DNA of 64,000 nucleotides from Neisseriaceae bacterium JH1-16 (GCA_025989215.1 JAPDNP010000001.1:1-64000), one strand, 5' to 3'; counted from the stretch's first letter, positions 34,647 through 47,389 are shown. A program made the numbers and translations. Notes: generated by a model from the letters alone, not told the origin.

Positions 34647-35498
34647 CTAGTTCGCCACCGGCGACATCGCCCCCAAGCCCAGCCGCTGGCACAGCGCCTC
34701 CACCGCGCCGGCCCGGTTCAGGCTGAAGAAATGCAGCGCCGGCACGCCCTCGGCGATCAGCCGCTCGCACAGCCGTGTGGTGACCTCCAGGCCGAATTCG
34801 CGCACCGCCGTCGTGTCGTCGCCGAGGTTCATCAGCTTGCGGGCGATCCAGCGTGGCAGCTCGATGCCACGGGCTTCGGCCAACCTTGCGGTGCCACTGT
34901 AGCGGGTCAGCGGCAGAATACCGGGAACCAGCGGCAGCACGATACCGGTGCGAGCGCACTGGTCGCGCAGGTGCAGGAAGGCGTCGGCGTTGAAGAAATA
35001 CTGGGTGACGGCGAGGTTGGCGCCGGCGTCCTGCTTGGCCTTCAGCGCGGCCAGGTCCGCCGCCGGGCTCTTCGCCTGCGGGTGGCCCTCCGGATAGGCC
35101 GCCACCGCGATCTCCAGCTCGCTGCCGGCCTCGTCGCGGATGAAGCGCACCAGATCGCTCGCGTAGGCGAAGTTGCCGCGTCCGCCCATGCCGGACGGCG
35201 CGTCACCGCGCAGTGCGAACAGCCGGGTCAGCCCCAGTTCGCGGTAGTGGGTGAGCAGCGCGCGCACCTCGTCGCGGCCGGCACCGATCGCCGACAGGTG
35301 CGGCGCCACCGGCACGCCTGCGTGTTGCAGTTGCTCGACCAGCTCGACGGTGCGCTCGCGGGTGCTGCCACCGGCGCCGTAGGTGACCGAGAAGTACTCC
35401 GGCCCCAGTGCCATCAGGCGCGGCAGCGCCGCCGCCAGTTGCACGGACGCGCCGGTGTGGGCCGGCGGGTAAAGCTCGATACTGAACGGGATGGTCAT
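34647..35498 (-). CDS. metF: Methylenetetrahydrofolate reductase
   Basis: A 283-residue FAD enzyme that reduces 5,10-methylene-THF to 5-methyl-THF for methionine synthesis. Family blocks are visible: FSIELYPP at the N-terminus (normally FEFFPP), YFSVTYGAGGSTRERT near 35, HLSAIG, LFALRGDAP near 93, VAAYPEGHPQA near 135 and TQYFFNADAFL near 163. A perfect copy of the 13-mer repeat (34875-34887) lies inside the gene. Aggagc precedes the ATG, 10 bases after the purU stop. It is the last gene of the glycine/one-carbon operon. Confidence 0.96.
   Translation of the reverse strand: MTIPFSIELYPPAHTGASVQLAAALPRLMALGPEYFSVTYGAGGSTRERTVELVEQLQHAGVPVAPHLSAIGAGRDEVRALLTHYRELGLTRLFALRGDAPSGMGGRGNFAYASDLVRFIRDEAGSELEIAVAAYPEGHPQAKSPAADLAALKAKQDAGANLAVTQYFFNADAFLHLRDQCARTGIVLPLVPGILPLTRYSGTARLAEARGIELPRWIARKLMNLGDDTTAVREFGLEVTTRLCERLIAEGVPALHFFSLNRAGAVEALCQRLGLGAMSPVAN
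34875..34887 (-). repeat. DUS-like 13-mer inside metF
   Basis: A perfect copy (TTCGGCCAACCTT on the plus strand) within coding sequence; the repeat is tolerated in the reading frame as Ala-Arg-Leu-Ala-Glu. Confidence 0.7.
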
Positions 35499-35507
35499 GT
35501 CACGCTC

Positions 35508-36383
35508 CTAGCGGAACACCACGGTGCGGTCGCCATTGAGGAACACGCGCCGCTCGGTGTGATATTTGACGGCCCGCGCCAGCGCCAGGCACTCCATGTC
35601 GCGGCCGGTGGCCTGCAGCTGCTCCGGGCGGTGGGTGTGGTCGACCCGTTCGACCACCTGCTCGATGATCGGACCTTCGTCGAGGTCATCGGTGACATAG
35701 TGGGCGGTGGCGCCGATCAGCTTCACCCCGCGCGCGTAAGCCTGGTGGTAGGGCTTGGCGCCCTTGAAGCCGGGCAGGAAGGAGTGGTGGATATTGATCG
35801 CGTTGCCAGCCAGTCGGCTGGCGGTCTCGTTCGACAGGATCTGCATATAGCGCGCCAGGATCACCAGCTCGCTGCCGGTCGATTCGACCAGATCGAGCAG
35901 CTTGGCCTCCTGCTGGGCCTTGCTGTCCGCCGTGATCGGCAGGTGGTGGTAGGGCAGGCCGTAGCCGCGCGCGATCGGTTCCAGATCGGGGTGGTTGGAG
36001 ACGATGCCGGCGATGTCGAGCGCCAGCTCGCCCAGCTTCCAGCGGTAGAGCAGGTCGTTCAGGCAGTGGTCGAGCTTCGACACCAGGATCAGCGTGCGGG
36101 TGCGCGCGGCGGCGTCGTTGAGCTGCCAGTGCATCGCGAAGCGTTCGGCCAACGGCGCGAATTCGGCCTGCAGGCGCGCCCGCAGCTCGGGGTCGGCGTT
36201 GCGGGTATGGAACACGCAGCGGATGAAGAAGCGCCGGCTCAGCTCGTCGTCGAACACCGACAGCTCGTCGATATAGCCGCCGCGGCTGTCGAGAAAGCCC
36301 GACACCGCAGCCACCTGGCCGGCGGCGCTGGGGCAGGACAGGGTGAGGATGAAGCGTTGCAGGGCGGTGTCTGGGTGGTTCAT
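35508..36383 (-). CDS. purU: Formyltetrahydrofolate deformylase
   Basis: A 291-residue enzyme that hydrolyses 10-formyl-THF to formate and THF. An N-terminal ACT domain (FILTLSCPSAAGQVAAVSGF, about 10-85) senses ligands such as glycine or methionine in E. coli PurU. The formyltransferase domain follows, with the catalytic set N-H-D visible as INIHHSFLPGFKGAKPYHQA and DDLDEGPII, and LVSKLDHCLNDLLYRWKLGE before it. The start at 36383 follows gggag; an in-frame ATG at 36419 is less likely. It balances C1-folate pools, which fits the glycine-cleavage operon around it. Confidence 0.95.
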   Translation of the reverse strand: MNHPDTALQRFILTLSCPSAAGQVAAVSGFLDSRGGYIDELSVFDDELSRRFFIRCVFHTRNADPELRARLQAEFAPLAERFAMHWQLNDAAARTRTLILVSKLDHCLNDLLYRWKLGELALDIAGIVSNHPDLEPIARGYGLPYHHLPITADSKAQQEAKLLDLVESTGSELVILARYMQILSNETASRLAGNAINIHHSFLPGFKGAKPYHQAYARGVKLIGATAHYVTDDLDEGPIIEQVVERVDHTHRPEQLQATGRDMECLALARAVKYHTERRVFLNGDRTVVFR

Positions 36384-36410
36384 GGTGCTGCTCCCGGCAG
36401 GGCCGGCCGC

Positions 36411-36423
36411 TTCGGCCAACCTT
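36411..36423 (-). repeat. DUS-like 13-mer between purU and lipA
   Basis: A perfect copy in the 136-base gap between the lipA stop and the purU start codon. It has no inverted partner. Confidence 0.7.
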
Positions 36424-36519
36424 GCGCATAAACTTGGCGGTCAACTCAGGGCGTGCACAGGCCCCGGCGAGGCGATAGGGGTAAGCCGTTCGCCTCGCCG
36501 CGGATCCGAGTGGCGGGCG

Positions 36520-37488
36520 TCAGGCGACCAGCTCGCCGCGGGCCTGCAGGTCGGCGTGGTAGCTCGATCGCACCATCGGCCCGGCCGCCACCTGCGAGAA
36601 GCCGAGCTCGAGCGCGATACGGCGCAGCTCGGCGAACTCGGCCGGTGTCACGAAGCGCTTCACCGGCAGGTGGTGGCGCGACGGCTGCAGGTACTGGCCG
36701 AGCGTCAGCATGTCGACCTGATGGGCGCGCAGATCGCGCAGCACTTCGACGATCTCGTCGTTGGTCTCGCCCAGGCCCACCATCAGCCCCGACTTGGTGG
36801 GCACGTCCGGGCGCTGTTGCTTGAAGGCGAGCAGCAGTGCCAGCGAGTGCGCATAGTCGGCGCCCGGGCGCGCCTCGCGGTACAGGCGCGGCACGGTTTC
36901 CAGGTTGTGGTTGAACACGTCGGGCGGGGTTTCGGCCAACGTTGTCAGCGCGACGTCCATCCGGCCGCGGAAGTCCGGCACCAGCGTCTCGACCTTGATC
37001 GATGGGGAGAGCCGTCGCGTCTCGGCGATGCAGGCGGCGAAGTGCGCCGCGCCGCCGTCGCGCAGGTCGTCGCGGTCCACCGAGGTGATCACCACGTATT
37101 TCAGCTTCATCGCGGCGATGGTTTCGGCCAACCTTTGCGGCTCGGCGGTGTCGAGCGGGTTGGGCCGGCCGTGGCCGACGTCGCAGAACGGGCAACGCCG
37201 CGTGCAGATGTCGCCCATGATCATGAAGGTGGCGGTGCCGTGGCTGAAGCACTCGCCCAGGTTCGGGCAGCTGGCTTCCTCGCAGACGGTGACCAGCTGG
37301 TGTTCGCGCAGCGTCTTCTTAAGCTCCAGTACTTCCTTGCTGCCGGGGAAGGCGGCGCGGATCCACTCGGGCTTGCGCAGCATCTCGCTCTTGTCGGTCG
37401 GGGCGATCTTGACCGGGATGCGCGCCATTTTCTCGGCGGCCGACAGCTTGGTGCCGGCTTCCAGTTTGGCGGGTTTGGCGGCGTTCAT
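36520..37488 (-). CDS. lipA: Lipoyl synthase
   Basis: A 322-residue radical-SAM enzyme that inserts two sulfurs into the octanoyl chain on lipoyl domains. The auxiliary cluster ligands are C69, C74 and C80 ([12 protein letters not shown]). The radical-SAM cluster ligands are C95, C99 and C102 (CTRRCPFC). The C-terminal Ser of the RSSY motif (MVRSSYHAD) completes the auxiliary cluster. Its place in this operon is functional, since GcvH must be lipoylated. The ATG at 37488 starts 4 bases after the gcvT stop. One perfect and one near-perfect 13-mer repeat (37123, 36931) lie within the gene. Confidence 0.97.
   Translation of the reverse strand: MNAAKPAKLEAGTKLSAAEKMARIPVKIAPTDKSEMLRKPEWIRAAFPGSKEVLELKKTLREHQLVTVCEEASCPNLGECFSHGTATFMIMGDICTRRCPFCDVGHGRPNPLDTAEPQRLAETIAAMKLKYVVITSVDRDDLRDGGAAHFAACIAETRRLSPSIKVETLVPDFRGRMDVALTTLAETPPDVFNHNLETVPRLYREARPGADYAHSLALLLAFKQQRPDVPTKSGLMVGLGETNDEIVEVLRDLRAHQVDMLTLGQYLQPSRHHLPVKRFVTPAEFAELRRIALELGFSQVAAGPMVRSSYHADLQARGELVA
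37123..37135 (-). repeat. DUS-like 13-mer inside lipA
   Basis: A perfect copy in coding sequence. A one-mismatch relative (TTCGGCCAACGTT) lies at 36931-36943 in the same gene. Confidence 0.7.
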
Positions 37489-37492
37489 GGTG

Positions 37493-38611
37493 TCAGCCCC
37501 GGTAGTAGCGTTGCGGTACGAACGGGGTCTTGGCGACCTCGATCGCGACCGGCTTGCCGCGCACGGTGGCGAACAGCAGGGTGCCGACGGCGGCGTACTC
37601 GGTGGCGACATAGCCCATGCCCACCGGGCCGGCGAAGCTCGGGCCGAAGCCACCGCTGGTGACCTGGCCGATCAGCTTGCCGTTCGCGTCGGTGATCTCG
37701 GCGCCTTCGCGCACCGGCACCTTGTCCTTCACGATGAAACCGACGCGCTTCTTTGCGACGCCGTCGGCGAGCTGGCGTGCCACCACGTCGGCACCCGGAT
37801 AGCCGCCGGCGCGCTCGCCTCCCGGGCGGCGGTTCTTCGACAACGCCCACAGCAGGCTGCCTTCGATCGGCGTGGTGCCAGTATCGATGTCGTGGCCGTA
37901 CAGGCACAGGCCGGCTTCCAGGCGCAGCGAGTCGCGTGCGCCGAGGCCGATCGCCTCGACTTCGGCTTCGGCCAACAGGCGGCGCGCCAGTTCTGCGGCG
38001 TGTTCGGACGGCACCGAGATCTCGTAGCCGTCCTCGCCGGTGTAGCCCGAGCGGCTGACGTAACAGGCGAAGCCGGCCAGCTCCAGTTGTGCGTTCTGCA
38101 TGAAGGTCAGCTCGGCGGCGGCCGGCGCCAGGCGCGCCAGCACCGTCGCGGCGGCCGGGCCCTGCAGCGCCAAGAGCGCGCGGTCGGTCAGCTCGACGAC
38201 CTCGCACTGGCCGGCGAGGTGGCGGCGCATGTGCGCGATGTCCTGTTCCTTGCACGCGGCGTTGACCACCACGTACAGCACGTCGTCGCCGAAGTTCGAC
38301 ACCATCAGGTCGTCGAGGATGCCGCCGTGCTCGTCGGTGAACAGCGCGTAGCGCTGCTGGCCCGCCGGCAGGTCGATGATGTCGACCGGCACCAGACTCT
38401 CGAGCGCCGCGGCGGCGCCCTTGCCGATCAGCTTGACCTGGCCCATGTGCGACACGTCGAACAGGCCGGCCTGTGCGCGGGTGTGCAGGTGCTCTTTCAG
38501 GACGCCGAGCGGGTACTGCACCGGCATTTCGTAGCCGGCGAACGGGACCATCTTGGCGCCCAGTTTGATGTGCAGGTCGTAGAGAGGGGTGCGGTTTAGC
38601 GGTGCGTTCAT
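37493..38611 (-). CDS. gcvT: Glycine cleavage system T protein (aminomethyltransferase)
   Basis: A 372-residue THF-dependent aminomethyltransferase that releases ammonia and methylene-THF from the aminomethyl-lipoyl H protein. Family motifs: [13 protein letters not shown] near the N-terminus, [35 protein letters not shown] (with the catalytic Asp equivalent), and [17 protein letters not shown] near 210. The C-terminal barrel ends [17 protein letters not shown]. It is separated from gcvHP by glyA and sdaA, unlike the usual gcvTHP order. Confidence 0.96.
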   Translation of the reverse strand: MNAPLNRTPLYDLHIKLGAKMVPFAGYEMPVQYPLGVLKEHLHTRAQAGLFDVSHMGQVKLIGKGAAAALESLVPVDIIDLPAGQQRYALFTDEHGGILDDLMVSNFGDDVLYVVVNAACKEQDIAHMRRHLAGQCEVVELTDRALLALQGPAAATVLARLAPAAAELTFMQNAQLELAGFACYVSRSGYTGEDGYEISVPSEHAAELARRLLAEAEVEAIGLGARDSLRLEAGLCLYGHDIDTGTTPIEGSLLWALSKNRRPGGERAGGYPGADVVARQLADGVAKKRVGFIVKDKVPVREGAEITDANGKLIGQVTSGGFGPSFAGPVGMGYVATEYAAVGTLLFATVRGKPVAIEVAKTPFVPQRYYRG

Positions 38612-38621
38612 TGTTTCTTCC

Positions 38622-40001
38622 TCAACATTCGATCACGTTGACGGCCAGGCCGCCGCGTGAGGTTTCCTTGTATTTGGTCTTCATGTCGGCGCCGGTGTCG
38701 CGCATGGTGCGGATCACCTTGTCGAGCGAGATGAAGTGGCTGCCGTCGCCCTTCAGCGCCATGCGCGCGGCGTTGACCGCCTTCACCGACGCCATCGCGT
38801 TGCGCTCGATGCACGGCACCTGCACTAGGCCCCCGACCGGGTCGCAGGTCAGGCCCAGATTGTGTTCCATGCCGATCTCGGCGGCGTTTTCCACCTGCAG
38901 CACGCTGCCGCCCAGCACTTCGGCCAGGCCGCCGGCCGCCATCGAGCACGCCACGCCGACCTCGCCCTGACAGCCAACCTCGGCGCCGGAGATCGACGCG
39001 TTTTCCTTGTAGAGGATGCCGATCGCGGCGGCGGTGAGCAGGAAGCGCACCACGCCGTCGTCGTTGGCGGTGGGGATGAAGCGGGTGTAGTAGTGCAGCA
39101 CCGCCGGGATGATGCCGGCCGCGCCGTTGGTGGGCGCGGTGACCACCCGCCCGCCGGTGGCGTTTTCCTCGTTGACCGCCAGTGCGTAGAAGCTGATCCA
39201 GTCGAGGATGGTCAGCGGGTCGCGCAGTGCCGCCTCCGGGTGGCTGGACAGCTTGCGGTACAGCTCGGCGGCGCGGCGCTTCACCTTCAGGCCGCCGGGC
39301 ATGATGCCTTCGCGCTCCGAGCCGCGTTTGACGCAGGCCTGCATCACGTCCCAGATCGAGAGCAACCCGGCGCGGATCTCGGCCTCACTGCGCCACACCT
39401 TCTCGTTCTCCAGCATCAGCTGGCTGATCGACAAGCCGTGCTCCTCGCACAGCGCGAGCAGCGCCTTGGCCGACTTGAACGGGTAGGGCAGAACAGTTGC
39501 GTCGGCCACGATGCGGTCGGCGCCGGCCGCCTCCTCGTTGACGACGAAGCCGCCGCCGACCGAGTAGTAGACCTTGCTCGCCAGCACCTCGTCGTTGGCG
39601 TCGAACGCGGTGAAGCGCATGCCGTTGGGGTGGTAGGGCAGCGTCTCGCGGCGGTACAGGATCAGGTGCTCCTTCTCCTTGAACGCCACGCGATGCTGGC
39701 CGAGCAGCTTCAACTCGCCTAAAAAGCGGATCGCCGCGACGCGCGGCTCGACACTGTCGGTGTCGACGGTGTCGGGCTCCTCGCCCTCCAGGCCCAGCAG
39801 CACCGCCAGGTCCGAGCCGTGGCCGCGCCCGGTCGCGCCGAGCGAGCCGAACAGTTCGGACTTCACCGCTGCGGTTTTCTCCAGCAGGCCGTGTTCGGCC
39901 AACCCGCGGGCGAAGCGCGCGGCGGCGCGCATCGGCCCGACGGTATGCGAGCTGGACGGCCCGATGCCGATCTTGAACAAATCAAATACGCTGATGGCCA
40001 T
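38622..40001 (-). CDS. sdaA: L-serine ammonia-lyase (iron-sulfur type)
   Basis: A 459-residue single-chain L-serine dehydratase that converts serine to pyruvate and ammonia. The N-terminal beta domain opens [20 protein letters not shown]. The alpha domain has the conserved [16 protein letters not shown] segment and the cysteines that hold the 4Fe-4S cluster ([32 protein letters not shown]). Placed downstream of glyA, it gives a route glycine to serine to pyruvate, helpful when glycine is abundant and the riboswitch is on. It starts 15 bases after the glyA stop. Confidence 0.96.
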   Translation of the reverse strand: MAISVFDLFKIGIGPSSSHTVGPMRAAARFARGLAEHGLLEKTAAVKSELFGSLGATGRGHGSDLAVLLGLEGEEPDTVDTDSVEPRVAAIRFLGELKLLGQHRVAFKEKEHLILYRRETLPYHPNGMRFTAFDANDEVLASKVYYSVGGGFVVNEEAAGADRIVADATVLPYPFKSAKALLALCEEHGLSISQLMLENEKVWRSEAEIRAGLLSIWDVMQACVKRGSEREGIMPGGLKVKRRAAELYRKLSSHPEAALRDPLTILDWISFYALAVNEENATGGRVVTAPTNGAAGIIPAVLHYYTRFIPTANDDGVVRFLLTAAAIGILYKENASISGAEVGCQGEVGVACSMAAGGLAEVLGGSVLQVENAAEIGMEHNLGLTCDPVGGLVQVPCIERNAMASVKAVNAARMALKGDGSHFISLDKVIRTMRDTGADMKTKYKETSRGGLAVNVIEC

Positions 40002-40016
40002 GATGCGCGCCCCGCC

Positions 40017-41285
40017 TTACTTGCCGTACACCGGGAAGGCCGCGCACAGCTCGGCGACCTGATGCTTCACCCGTTCGATCACCGCCGGGTTGTCGAGGTC
40101 GGCGAGGATGTCGCAGATCCAGCCAGCGATCGCGCGCACTTCCGCCTCCTTGAAGCCACGCGTGGTCACCGCCGGCGTGCCGATGCGGATGCCGCTGGTG
40201 ACGAACGGCGACTGCGGGTCGTTCGGCACGGCGTTCTTGTTGACGGTGATGTGCGCGGCGCCAAGCGCGGCGTCGGCTGCCTTGCCGGTCAGACCCTGGC
40301 GGATCAGAGAGAGCAGGAACAGGTGGTTGTCGGTGCCGCCGGACACGATGTCGTAACCGCGCTCGACGAACACCTCGGCCATCGCGCGGGCGTTGGCGAT
40401 CACCTGCTGCTGGTACGCCTTGAAGCCCGGCTGCAGCGCCTCCTGGAAGGCGACCGCCTTCGCGGCGATCACGTGCATCAGCGGGCCGCCCTGGATGCCT
40501 GGGAACACGATGGAGTTGAGCTTCTTCTCGATGTCCGGGTTGGCGCGCGCCAGGATCAAGCCGCCGCGCGGGCCGCGCAGCGTCTTGTGCGTGGTGGTGG
40601 TGACCACGTCGGCGAACGGCACTGGGTTCGGGTAGAGACCGGCGGCGACCAGGCCCGCCACGTGCGCCATGTCGACGAGCAGGTAGGCACCGACCTGGTC
40701 GGCGATGGCGCGGAAACGCGCCCAGTCGATCACCCGCGAATAGGCCGAGAAGCCGGCGACGATCAGCTTCGGTTTATGTTCCAGCGCCAGCTTCTCGACC
40801 TCGGCGTAGTCGATCAGGCCGGTGCTGGTGTCGATGCCGTACTGGACGGCTTTGTAGATCTTGCCCGAGAAGTTGACCGAAGCGCCGTGGGTGAGGTGGC
40901 CGCCGTGCGCCAGGCTCATGCCCAGCACCGTGTCGTGCGGCTGGATCAGCGCCATGTAGACGGCCGCGTTGGCCTGGCTGCCCGAGTGCGGCTGCACGTT
41001 GGCATAGTCGGCGCCGAACAGTTGCTTGGCGCGGTCGATTGCCAGCTGCTCGACCACGTCGACATGCTCGCAGCCGCCGTAATAGCGCTTGCCCGGATAG
41101 CCCTCGGCGTACTTGTTGGTCAGCACCGAGCCCTGCGCCTGGATCACGCGCGGGCTGGTGTAGTTTTCCGAGGCGATCAGCTCGATGTGGTCTTCCTGGC
41201 GGAAGCGTTCGGCTTCCATCGCCTGCCACAGCGCGTCGTCGAAACCGGCGATTTCAAGCGGCTGGCTGAATTGTTCTTGGGACAT
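40017..41285 (-). CDS. glyA: Serine hydroxymethyltransferase
   Basis: A 422-residue PLP enzyme that interconverts glycine plus methylene-THF with serine plus THF. The PLP lysine is K234 in [14 protein letters not shown]; other blocks are [36 protein letters not shown] and [15 protein letters not shown]. The start at 41285 is chosen for the MSQEQF N-terminus; a longer in-frame extension covers the repeat pair and is rejected. Probably a second, glycine-catabolism-linked SHMT if another glyA exists elsewhere. Confidence 0.97.
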   Translation of the reverse strand: MSQEQFSQPLEIAGFDDALWQAMEAERFRQEDHIELIASENYTSPRVIQAQGSVLTNKYAEGYPGKRYYGGCEHVDVVEQLAIDRAKQLFGADYANVQPHSGSQANAAVYMALIQPHDTVLGMSLAHGGHLTHGASVNFSGKIYKAVQYGIDTSTGLIDYAEVEKLALEHKPKLIVAGFSAYSRVIDWARFRAIADQVGAYLLVDMAHVAGLVAAGLYPNPVPFADVVTTTTHKTLRGPRGGLILARANPDIEKKLNSIVFPGIQGGPLMHVIAAKAVAFQEALQPGFKAYQQQVIANARAMAEVFVERGYDIVSGGTDNHLFLLSLIRQGLTGKAADAALGAAHITVNKNAVPNDPQSPFVTSGIRIGTPAVTTRGFKEAEVRAIAGWICDILADLDNPAVIERVKHQVAELCAAFPVYGK

Positions 41286-41317
41286 GGTTTTCTCCTTTGT
41301 GGGGGCTGTTGCCACCG

Positions 41318-41353
41318 TTCGGCCAACCTTTGGGGTGACTAGGGTTGGCCGAA
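41318..41353. repeat. Inverted pair of the DUS-like repeat between gcvP and glyA
   Basis: TTCGGCCAACCTT (41318-41330, perfect) faces GGTTGGCCGAA (41343-41353); the 11-bp stem encloses about 14 bases. It is transcribed inside the operon, between the gcvP stop and glyA, where it could partly terminate or protect the upstream mRNA. Confidence 0.8.
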
Positions 41354-41364
41354 GCGGGGCTGCT

Positions 41365-44235
<2,871 letters not shown>

Positions 44236-44251
44236 GGCGGCTCTCCCGGGC

Positions 44252-44626
44252 TTATTGGTCGATCAGGTTCTGATAGGCGATGTCGTCCATCAGGCCGTCG
44301 AGCTGGGCGAGGTTGCCCGGGCGGATGCGGAAGAACCAGCCGTCGCCCTCGGGCGCGTCGTTGACCAGGCTAGGCTCGTCGGCCAAGAGCGCGTTGATGG
44401 CGACGATGGTGCCGTCGACCGGCAGCTTGATCTCGCCGGCGGCTTTCACCGACTCGATGGTGGCGGCTTCCTGGCCCTGGGTGAACGATTCGCCTTCCTT
44501 GGGCAGGGCGACGTAGACCAGGTCGCCCAGCAGGTTCTGCGCATACTCGGTGATGCCAACGGTGACGCTGCCGTCGTCTTCCAGACGCAGCCATTCGTGG
44601 GATTCGGTGTATTTGGTCTCGCTCAT
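44252..44626 (-). CDS. gcvH: Glycine cleavage system H protein
   Basis: A 124-residue lipoyl carrier. The lipoylation lysine is K61 in [18 protein letters not shown], preceded by [20 protein letters not shown] and [13 protein letters not shown]. It shuttles the aminomethyl group between GcvP, GcvT and the L protein (not encoded here). First gene of the operon, about 140 bases downstream of the tandem glycine riboswitch. A ggaagag lies upstream of the ATG. Confidence 0.97.
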   Translation of the reverse strand: MSETKYTESHEWLRLEDDGSVTVGITEYAQNLLGDLVYVALPKEGESFTQGQEAATIESVKAAGEIKLPVDGTIVAINALLADEPSLVNDAPEGDGWFFRIRPGNLAQLDGLMDDIAYQNLIDQ

Positions 44627-44738
44627 TGCTCTCTTCCTGACAGGTGGTGTTGGGATAAAACACAGCCAGCGTCAGTCGGAGGGCGAGACGGAAGGGGAGC
44701 AGATCGGGGATCGGCAGCCGGGTCGGTCGGGGGCGCTC

Positions 44739-44756
44739 CAGGCTGACGTCAGCCTG
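44739..44756. repeat. 18-bp perfect palindrome after the gcv riboswitch
   Basis: CAGGCTGACGTCAGCCTG lies just downstream of the second aptamer on the minus strand, between the riboswitch and gcvH. It would form a 7- to 9-bp stem in the mRNA. No T-run follows, so it may belong to the expression platform but is not a standard terminator. Confidence 0.55.
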
Positions 44757-44763
44757 TTGCCCC

Positions 44764-44940
44764 CTCTGTCCTTTGTGCCTGAGAGATTACGCGCCAGCGG
44801 ATTTGGCGCTTTTCCTTCGGCGAGGCCACTAGGGCCTACTCTCCAGAGAGCTCAGTCGATGCGGCAGTCCTTTTGCCTGAGAGTTTCTGGGGCGATTCCC
44901 CTTCGGCGCCGCCCGGGTAGGGCGGTCTCTCCTGCTGCAT
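44764..44940 (-). promoter_or_regulatory. Tandem glycine riboswitch controlling gcvH-gcvP-glyA-sdaA-gcvT-lipA-purU-metF
   Basis: Read on the minus strand, the region shows two glycine aptamers in series. The first runs from GCAGGAGAGACCGCCC to CTCAGGCAAAAGGAC. The second runs from CTCTGGAGAGTAGGC to CTCTCAGGCACAAAGGACAG. GGAGAG...CUCAGGCA.AAGGAC signatures are hallmarks of the class. Tandem glycine riboswitches commonly turn on gcv operons when glycine is abundant. No intrinsic terminator is evident between it and gcvH, so control may be translational. Confidence 0.93.
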
Positions 44941-45381
44941 CCGTGAAGCTTTTTTCAAGCTAATTGAAATGCTGAAAGGCTGTCAACAGGAAAAACAGCG
45001 TCTTTGCCGAATATATATTTACCGTAAAGATAAATGGCTGCCCGGTTAAATCAAACAGATGATTGAACTGGCTTTTTGTGAAGAAATAATATCGAGAAAT
45101 ACTCGGGCCGCGTTGCAAAATACAACGAATTGCAGCGGGGTAAAATTGTTGCATCGCAATAGACTAAACAAACACCGGCACGCCAACTCCCTATAGATTG
45201 CGACGTCTTTCCGGCCAAAATACCGATTCGTCAGCGCAATTGGCAGGGAGATAATCCTAATTAGAGTGCGCTGTTATTGCGATGCACCAAATAATACTGC
45301 CAGATGGTAATTGACAGCTTCGGAAAGGCTGCATAGATTTTCCGCAGCTTTCGCGCCTTGTCACACGACAGGGGCGAAACG
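44941..45381. promoter_or_regulatory. Divergent promoter region between two glycine riboswitches
   Basis: A 441-base AT-rich region (for example gaatatatatttaccgtaaagataaatgg) with no gene. It must contain the two outward promoters for the gcv operon and the permease. Exact -35/-10 boxes cannot be fixed by eye. Confidence 0.6.
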
Positions 45382-45562
45382 ATGCAGCAGGAGAGACTGC
45401 CCTACCCGGGCGGCGCCGAAGGGGAATCGCCCCAGAAACTCTCAGGCAAAAGGACTGCCGCATCGACGAGCTCTCTGGAGAGTAGGCCGTCAAGGCCTCG
45501 CCGAAGGAAAAGCGCCGGCCGTGCCGGCGTGCAATCTCTCAGGCACCAAGGACAGAGGGGGG
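45382..45562 (+). promoter_or_regulatory. Tandem glycine riboswitch upstream of an amino acid permease
   Basis: The plus strand shows the same two-aptamer signature: GCAGGAGAGACTGCCC...CTCAGGCAAAAGGACTG, then CTCTGGAGAGTAGGC...CTCTCAGGCACCAAGGACAG. The first aptamer is almost identical to that of the gcv riboswitch on the other strand, implying duplication or recent gene conversion. About 330 bases separate it from the permease start. A possible long-range stem (taagccc / gggctta) lies in between. Confidence 0.92.
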
Positions 45563-45888
45563 CAGACGTCGTAAGCCCACGGTGGCAGCGCGGCCAGGAT
45601 GTTCTCCTGACGATCGCCAGTCGCCCGGGCTTATGCTTCCCCCACCTCGCCTGGAGCGTGCCATGCGTCGATACCCCGTCAAAGACTCCTAGTTAACCTG
45701 CGTTCCATCACCGCGCTGTCGCTCTTCCTGTTCGCCCATCGCAATCGGCCAACAGGCGGTACCCGGCTGCGCGCGTGAAATCCTGCTGGCATGATTTCGT
45801 CCGGTTCGCTGAATCGCGCAGGGGCTGCGCTGCCCCCGCGCGTTCAAGTGCCGAACGCTGTTTGGACATCTGTGCGAAGGAGAAAAAT

Positions 45889-47286
45889 ATGCAAGAACAA
45901 CAAGACAAATTGCATCGAGGCCTGGAAGAGCGTCACATCAATATGATGGCGCTCGGGGCTGCCGTTGGGGTCGGCCTGTTTCTCGGCTCGGCCACCGCCA
46001 TCAAGATGGCCGGCCCGGCCATCATGCTGTCTTATGCCCTGGGGGGCGCCGCCATCTTTCTGATCATGCGCGCGCTCGGCGAAATGGCGATCCACAACCC
46101 GGTGGCCGGCTCGTTCAGCCGTTATGCGCAAGACTACCTGGGGCCGCTGGCCGGCTATCTGACCGGCTGGACCTACTGGTTCATGTGGATCGTCACCTGT
46201 ATGGCCGAGATCACCGCGGTCGCCGTCTACATGGGGGTGTGGTTCCCGGGCACGCCGGGCTGGATCTGGGCGCTGGCCGCGTTGCTGTCGATGGCGTCGG
46301 TCAACTTCATCGCGGTGAAGGCCTACGGCGAGTTCGAGTTCTGGTTCGCGCTGATCAAGATCGTCACCATCGTGCTGATGATCGTGTCCGGCGCGGGGAC
46401 GATCTTCTTCGGTTTCGCCAACGGTGGCATCGCCACCGGCATCGCGAACCTGTGGCAGCACGGCGGCTTCATGCCCAACGGCCTGCAGGGCGTGTTGATG
46501 GCGCTGCCGATGGTGATGTTCGCCTATCTGGGGGTGGAGATGATCGGCCTGACCGCCGGCGAGGCGAAGAACCCGAAGCAGTCGCTGGCCCGCGCGATCG
46601 ACACGGTGTTCTGGCGCATCCTGATCTTCTACATCGGCGCGCTGCTGGTGATTCTGGCGATCTACCCGTGGAATGAAATCGGCACCGCAGGCAGCCCGTT
46701 CGTGATGACTTTCGAGAAGATGGGCATCCCGGCCGCCGCTGGCATCATCAACTTCGTGGTGCTGACCGCCGCGCTGTCCTCGTGCAATAGCGGCATCTTC
46801 AGTACCGGCCGCATGCTGTACAACCTGGCGCAGCAGAAGCAGGCGCTGCCGATCTTCGCCAAGGTTGGCCGAAACGGCGTGCCGGTGCCGGCGGTGCTGA
46901 TGTCGGTGCTGTTGTTGCTGGGCGGTGTGCTGCTCAACTACATCGCCCCGAAAGAGGTGTTCGTCTGGCTGACGGCCATCTCCACCTTCGGCGCGATCTG
47001 GACCTGGGGCGTGATCCTGCTCTCGCAGCTCAAGTTCCGCAGTCGTCTCAGTCAGACCGAGCTTGCCGCGCTGAGCTTCCGGATGCCCTTGTTCCCGTAT
47101 GGCTCGTATCTGGCCGGGGCGTTTTTGCTGATGGTCATCGGCCTGATGGCTTATTTCCCGGACACCCGGGTTGCCCTGATCATCGGGCCGGCCTGGCTGG
47201 TCATGCTGGTGGCGGTGTATTACCTGCTGGGTTACAACAAGCAAAGCCCGGAGAGCCAGCCGGACATGGCCGAGCAATCGATCTGA
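45889..47286 (+). CDS. Amino acid permease (AAT family), probably glycine-related
   Basis: A 465-residue transporter of about twelve helices in the APC/AAT family: HINMMALGAAVGVGLFLGSA in helix 1 (substrate-binding glycines), YALGGAAIFLIMRALGEMAI, then SRYAQDYLGPLAGYLTGWTYW and AYLGVEMIGLTAGEAKNPKQ in helix 6. Sequence style is nearest ProY/CycA/GabP-type members. Because it sits behind a tandem glycine riboswitch, glycine, or D-alanine/D-serine as for CycA, is a reasonable substrate. That is inference. The ATG at 45889 has gaaggag upstream; a longer in-frame extension is rejected. A perfect 13-mer repeat lies at 46861. Confidence 0.88.
   Translation: MQEQQDKLHRGLEERHINMMALGAAVGVGLFLGSATAIKMAGPAIMLSYALGGAAIFLIMRALGEMAIHNPVAGSFSRYAQDYLGPLAGYLTGWTYWFMWIVTCMAEITAVAVYMGVWFPGTPGWIWALAALLSMASVNFIAVKAYGEFEFWFALIKIVTIVLMIVSGAGTIFFGFANGGIATGIANLWQHGGFMPNGLQGVLMALPMVMFAYLGVEMIGLTAGEAKNPKQSLARAIDTVFWRILIFYIGALLVILAIYPWNEIGTAGSPFVMTFEKMGIPAAAGIINFVVLTAALSSCNSGIFSTGRMLYNLAQQKQALPIFAKVGRNGVPVPAVLMSVLLLLGGVLLNYIAPKEVFVWLTAISTFGAIWTWGVILLSQLKFRSRLSQTELAALSFRMPLFPYGSYLAGAFLLMVIGLMAYFPDTRVALIIGPAWLVMLVAVYYLLGYNKQSPESQPDMAEQSI
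46861..46873 (+). repeat. DUS-like 13-mer inside the permease gene
   Basis: A perfect AAGGTTGGCCGAA, read in frame as Lys-Val-Gly-Arg-Asn. Confidence 0.7.
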
Positions 47287-47351
47287 TCGCGGCTTGCTAG
47301 GCTCCCGCCGCCACCGGGCGAGGGGGGCAAGGTCGGATGACGGTCAACAGA

Positions 47352-47378
47352 AAGGCCAGACGTGAAGTCTGGCCTTTT
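47352..47378. terminator. Bidirectional terminator between the permease and msrA
   Basis: aaggccagac and gtctggcctt form a strong stem around gtgaa, followed by ttt on the plus strand. The complement also ends in Ts (ctttctg), so it can serve both converging genes. Confidence 0.85.
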
Positions 47379-47389
47379 TGCATCGTGCC

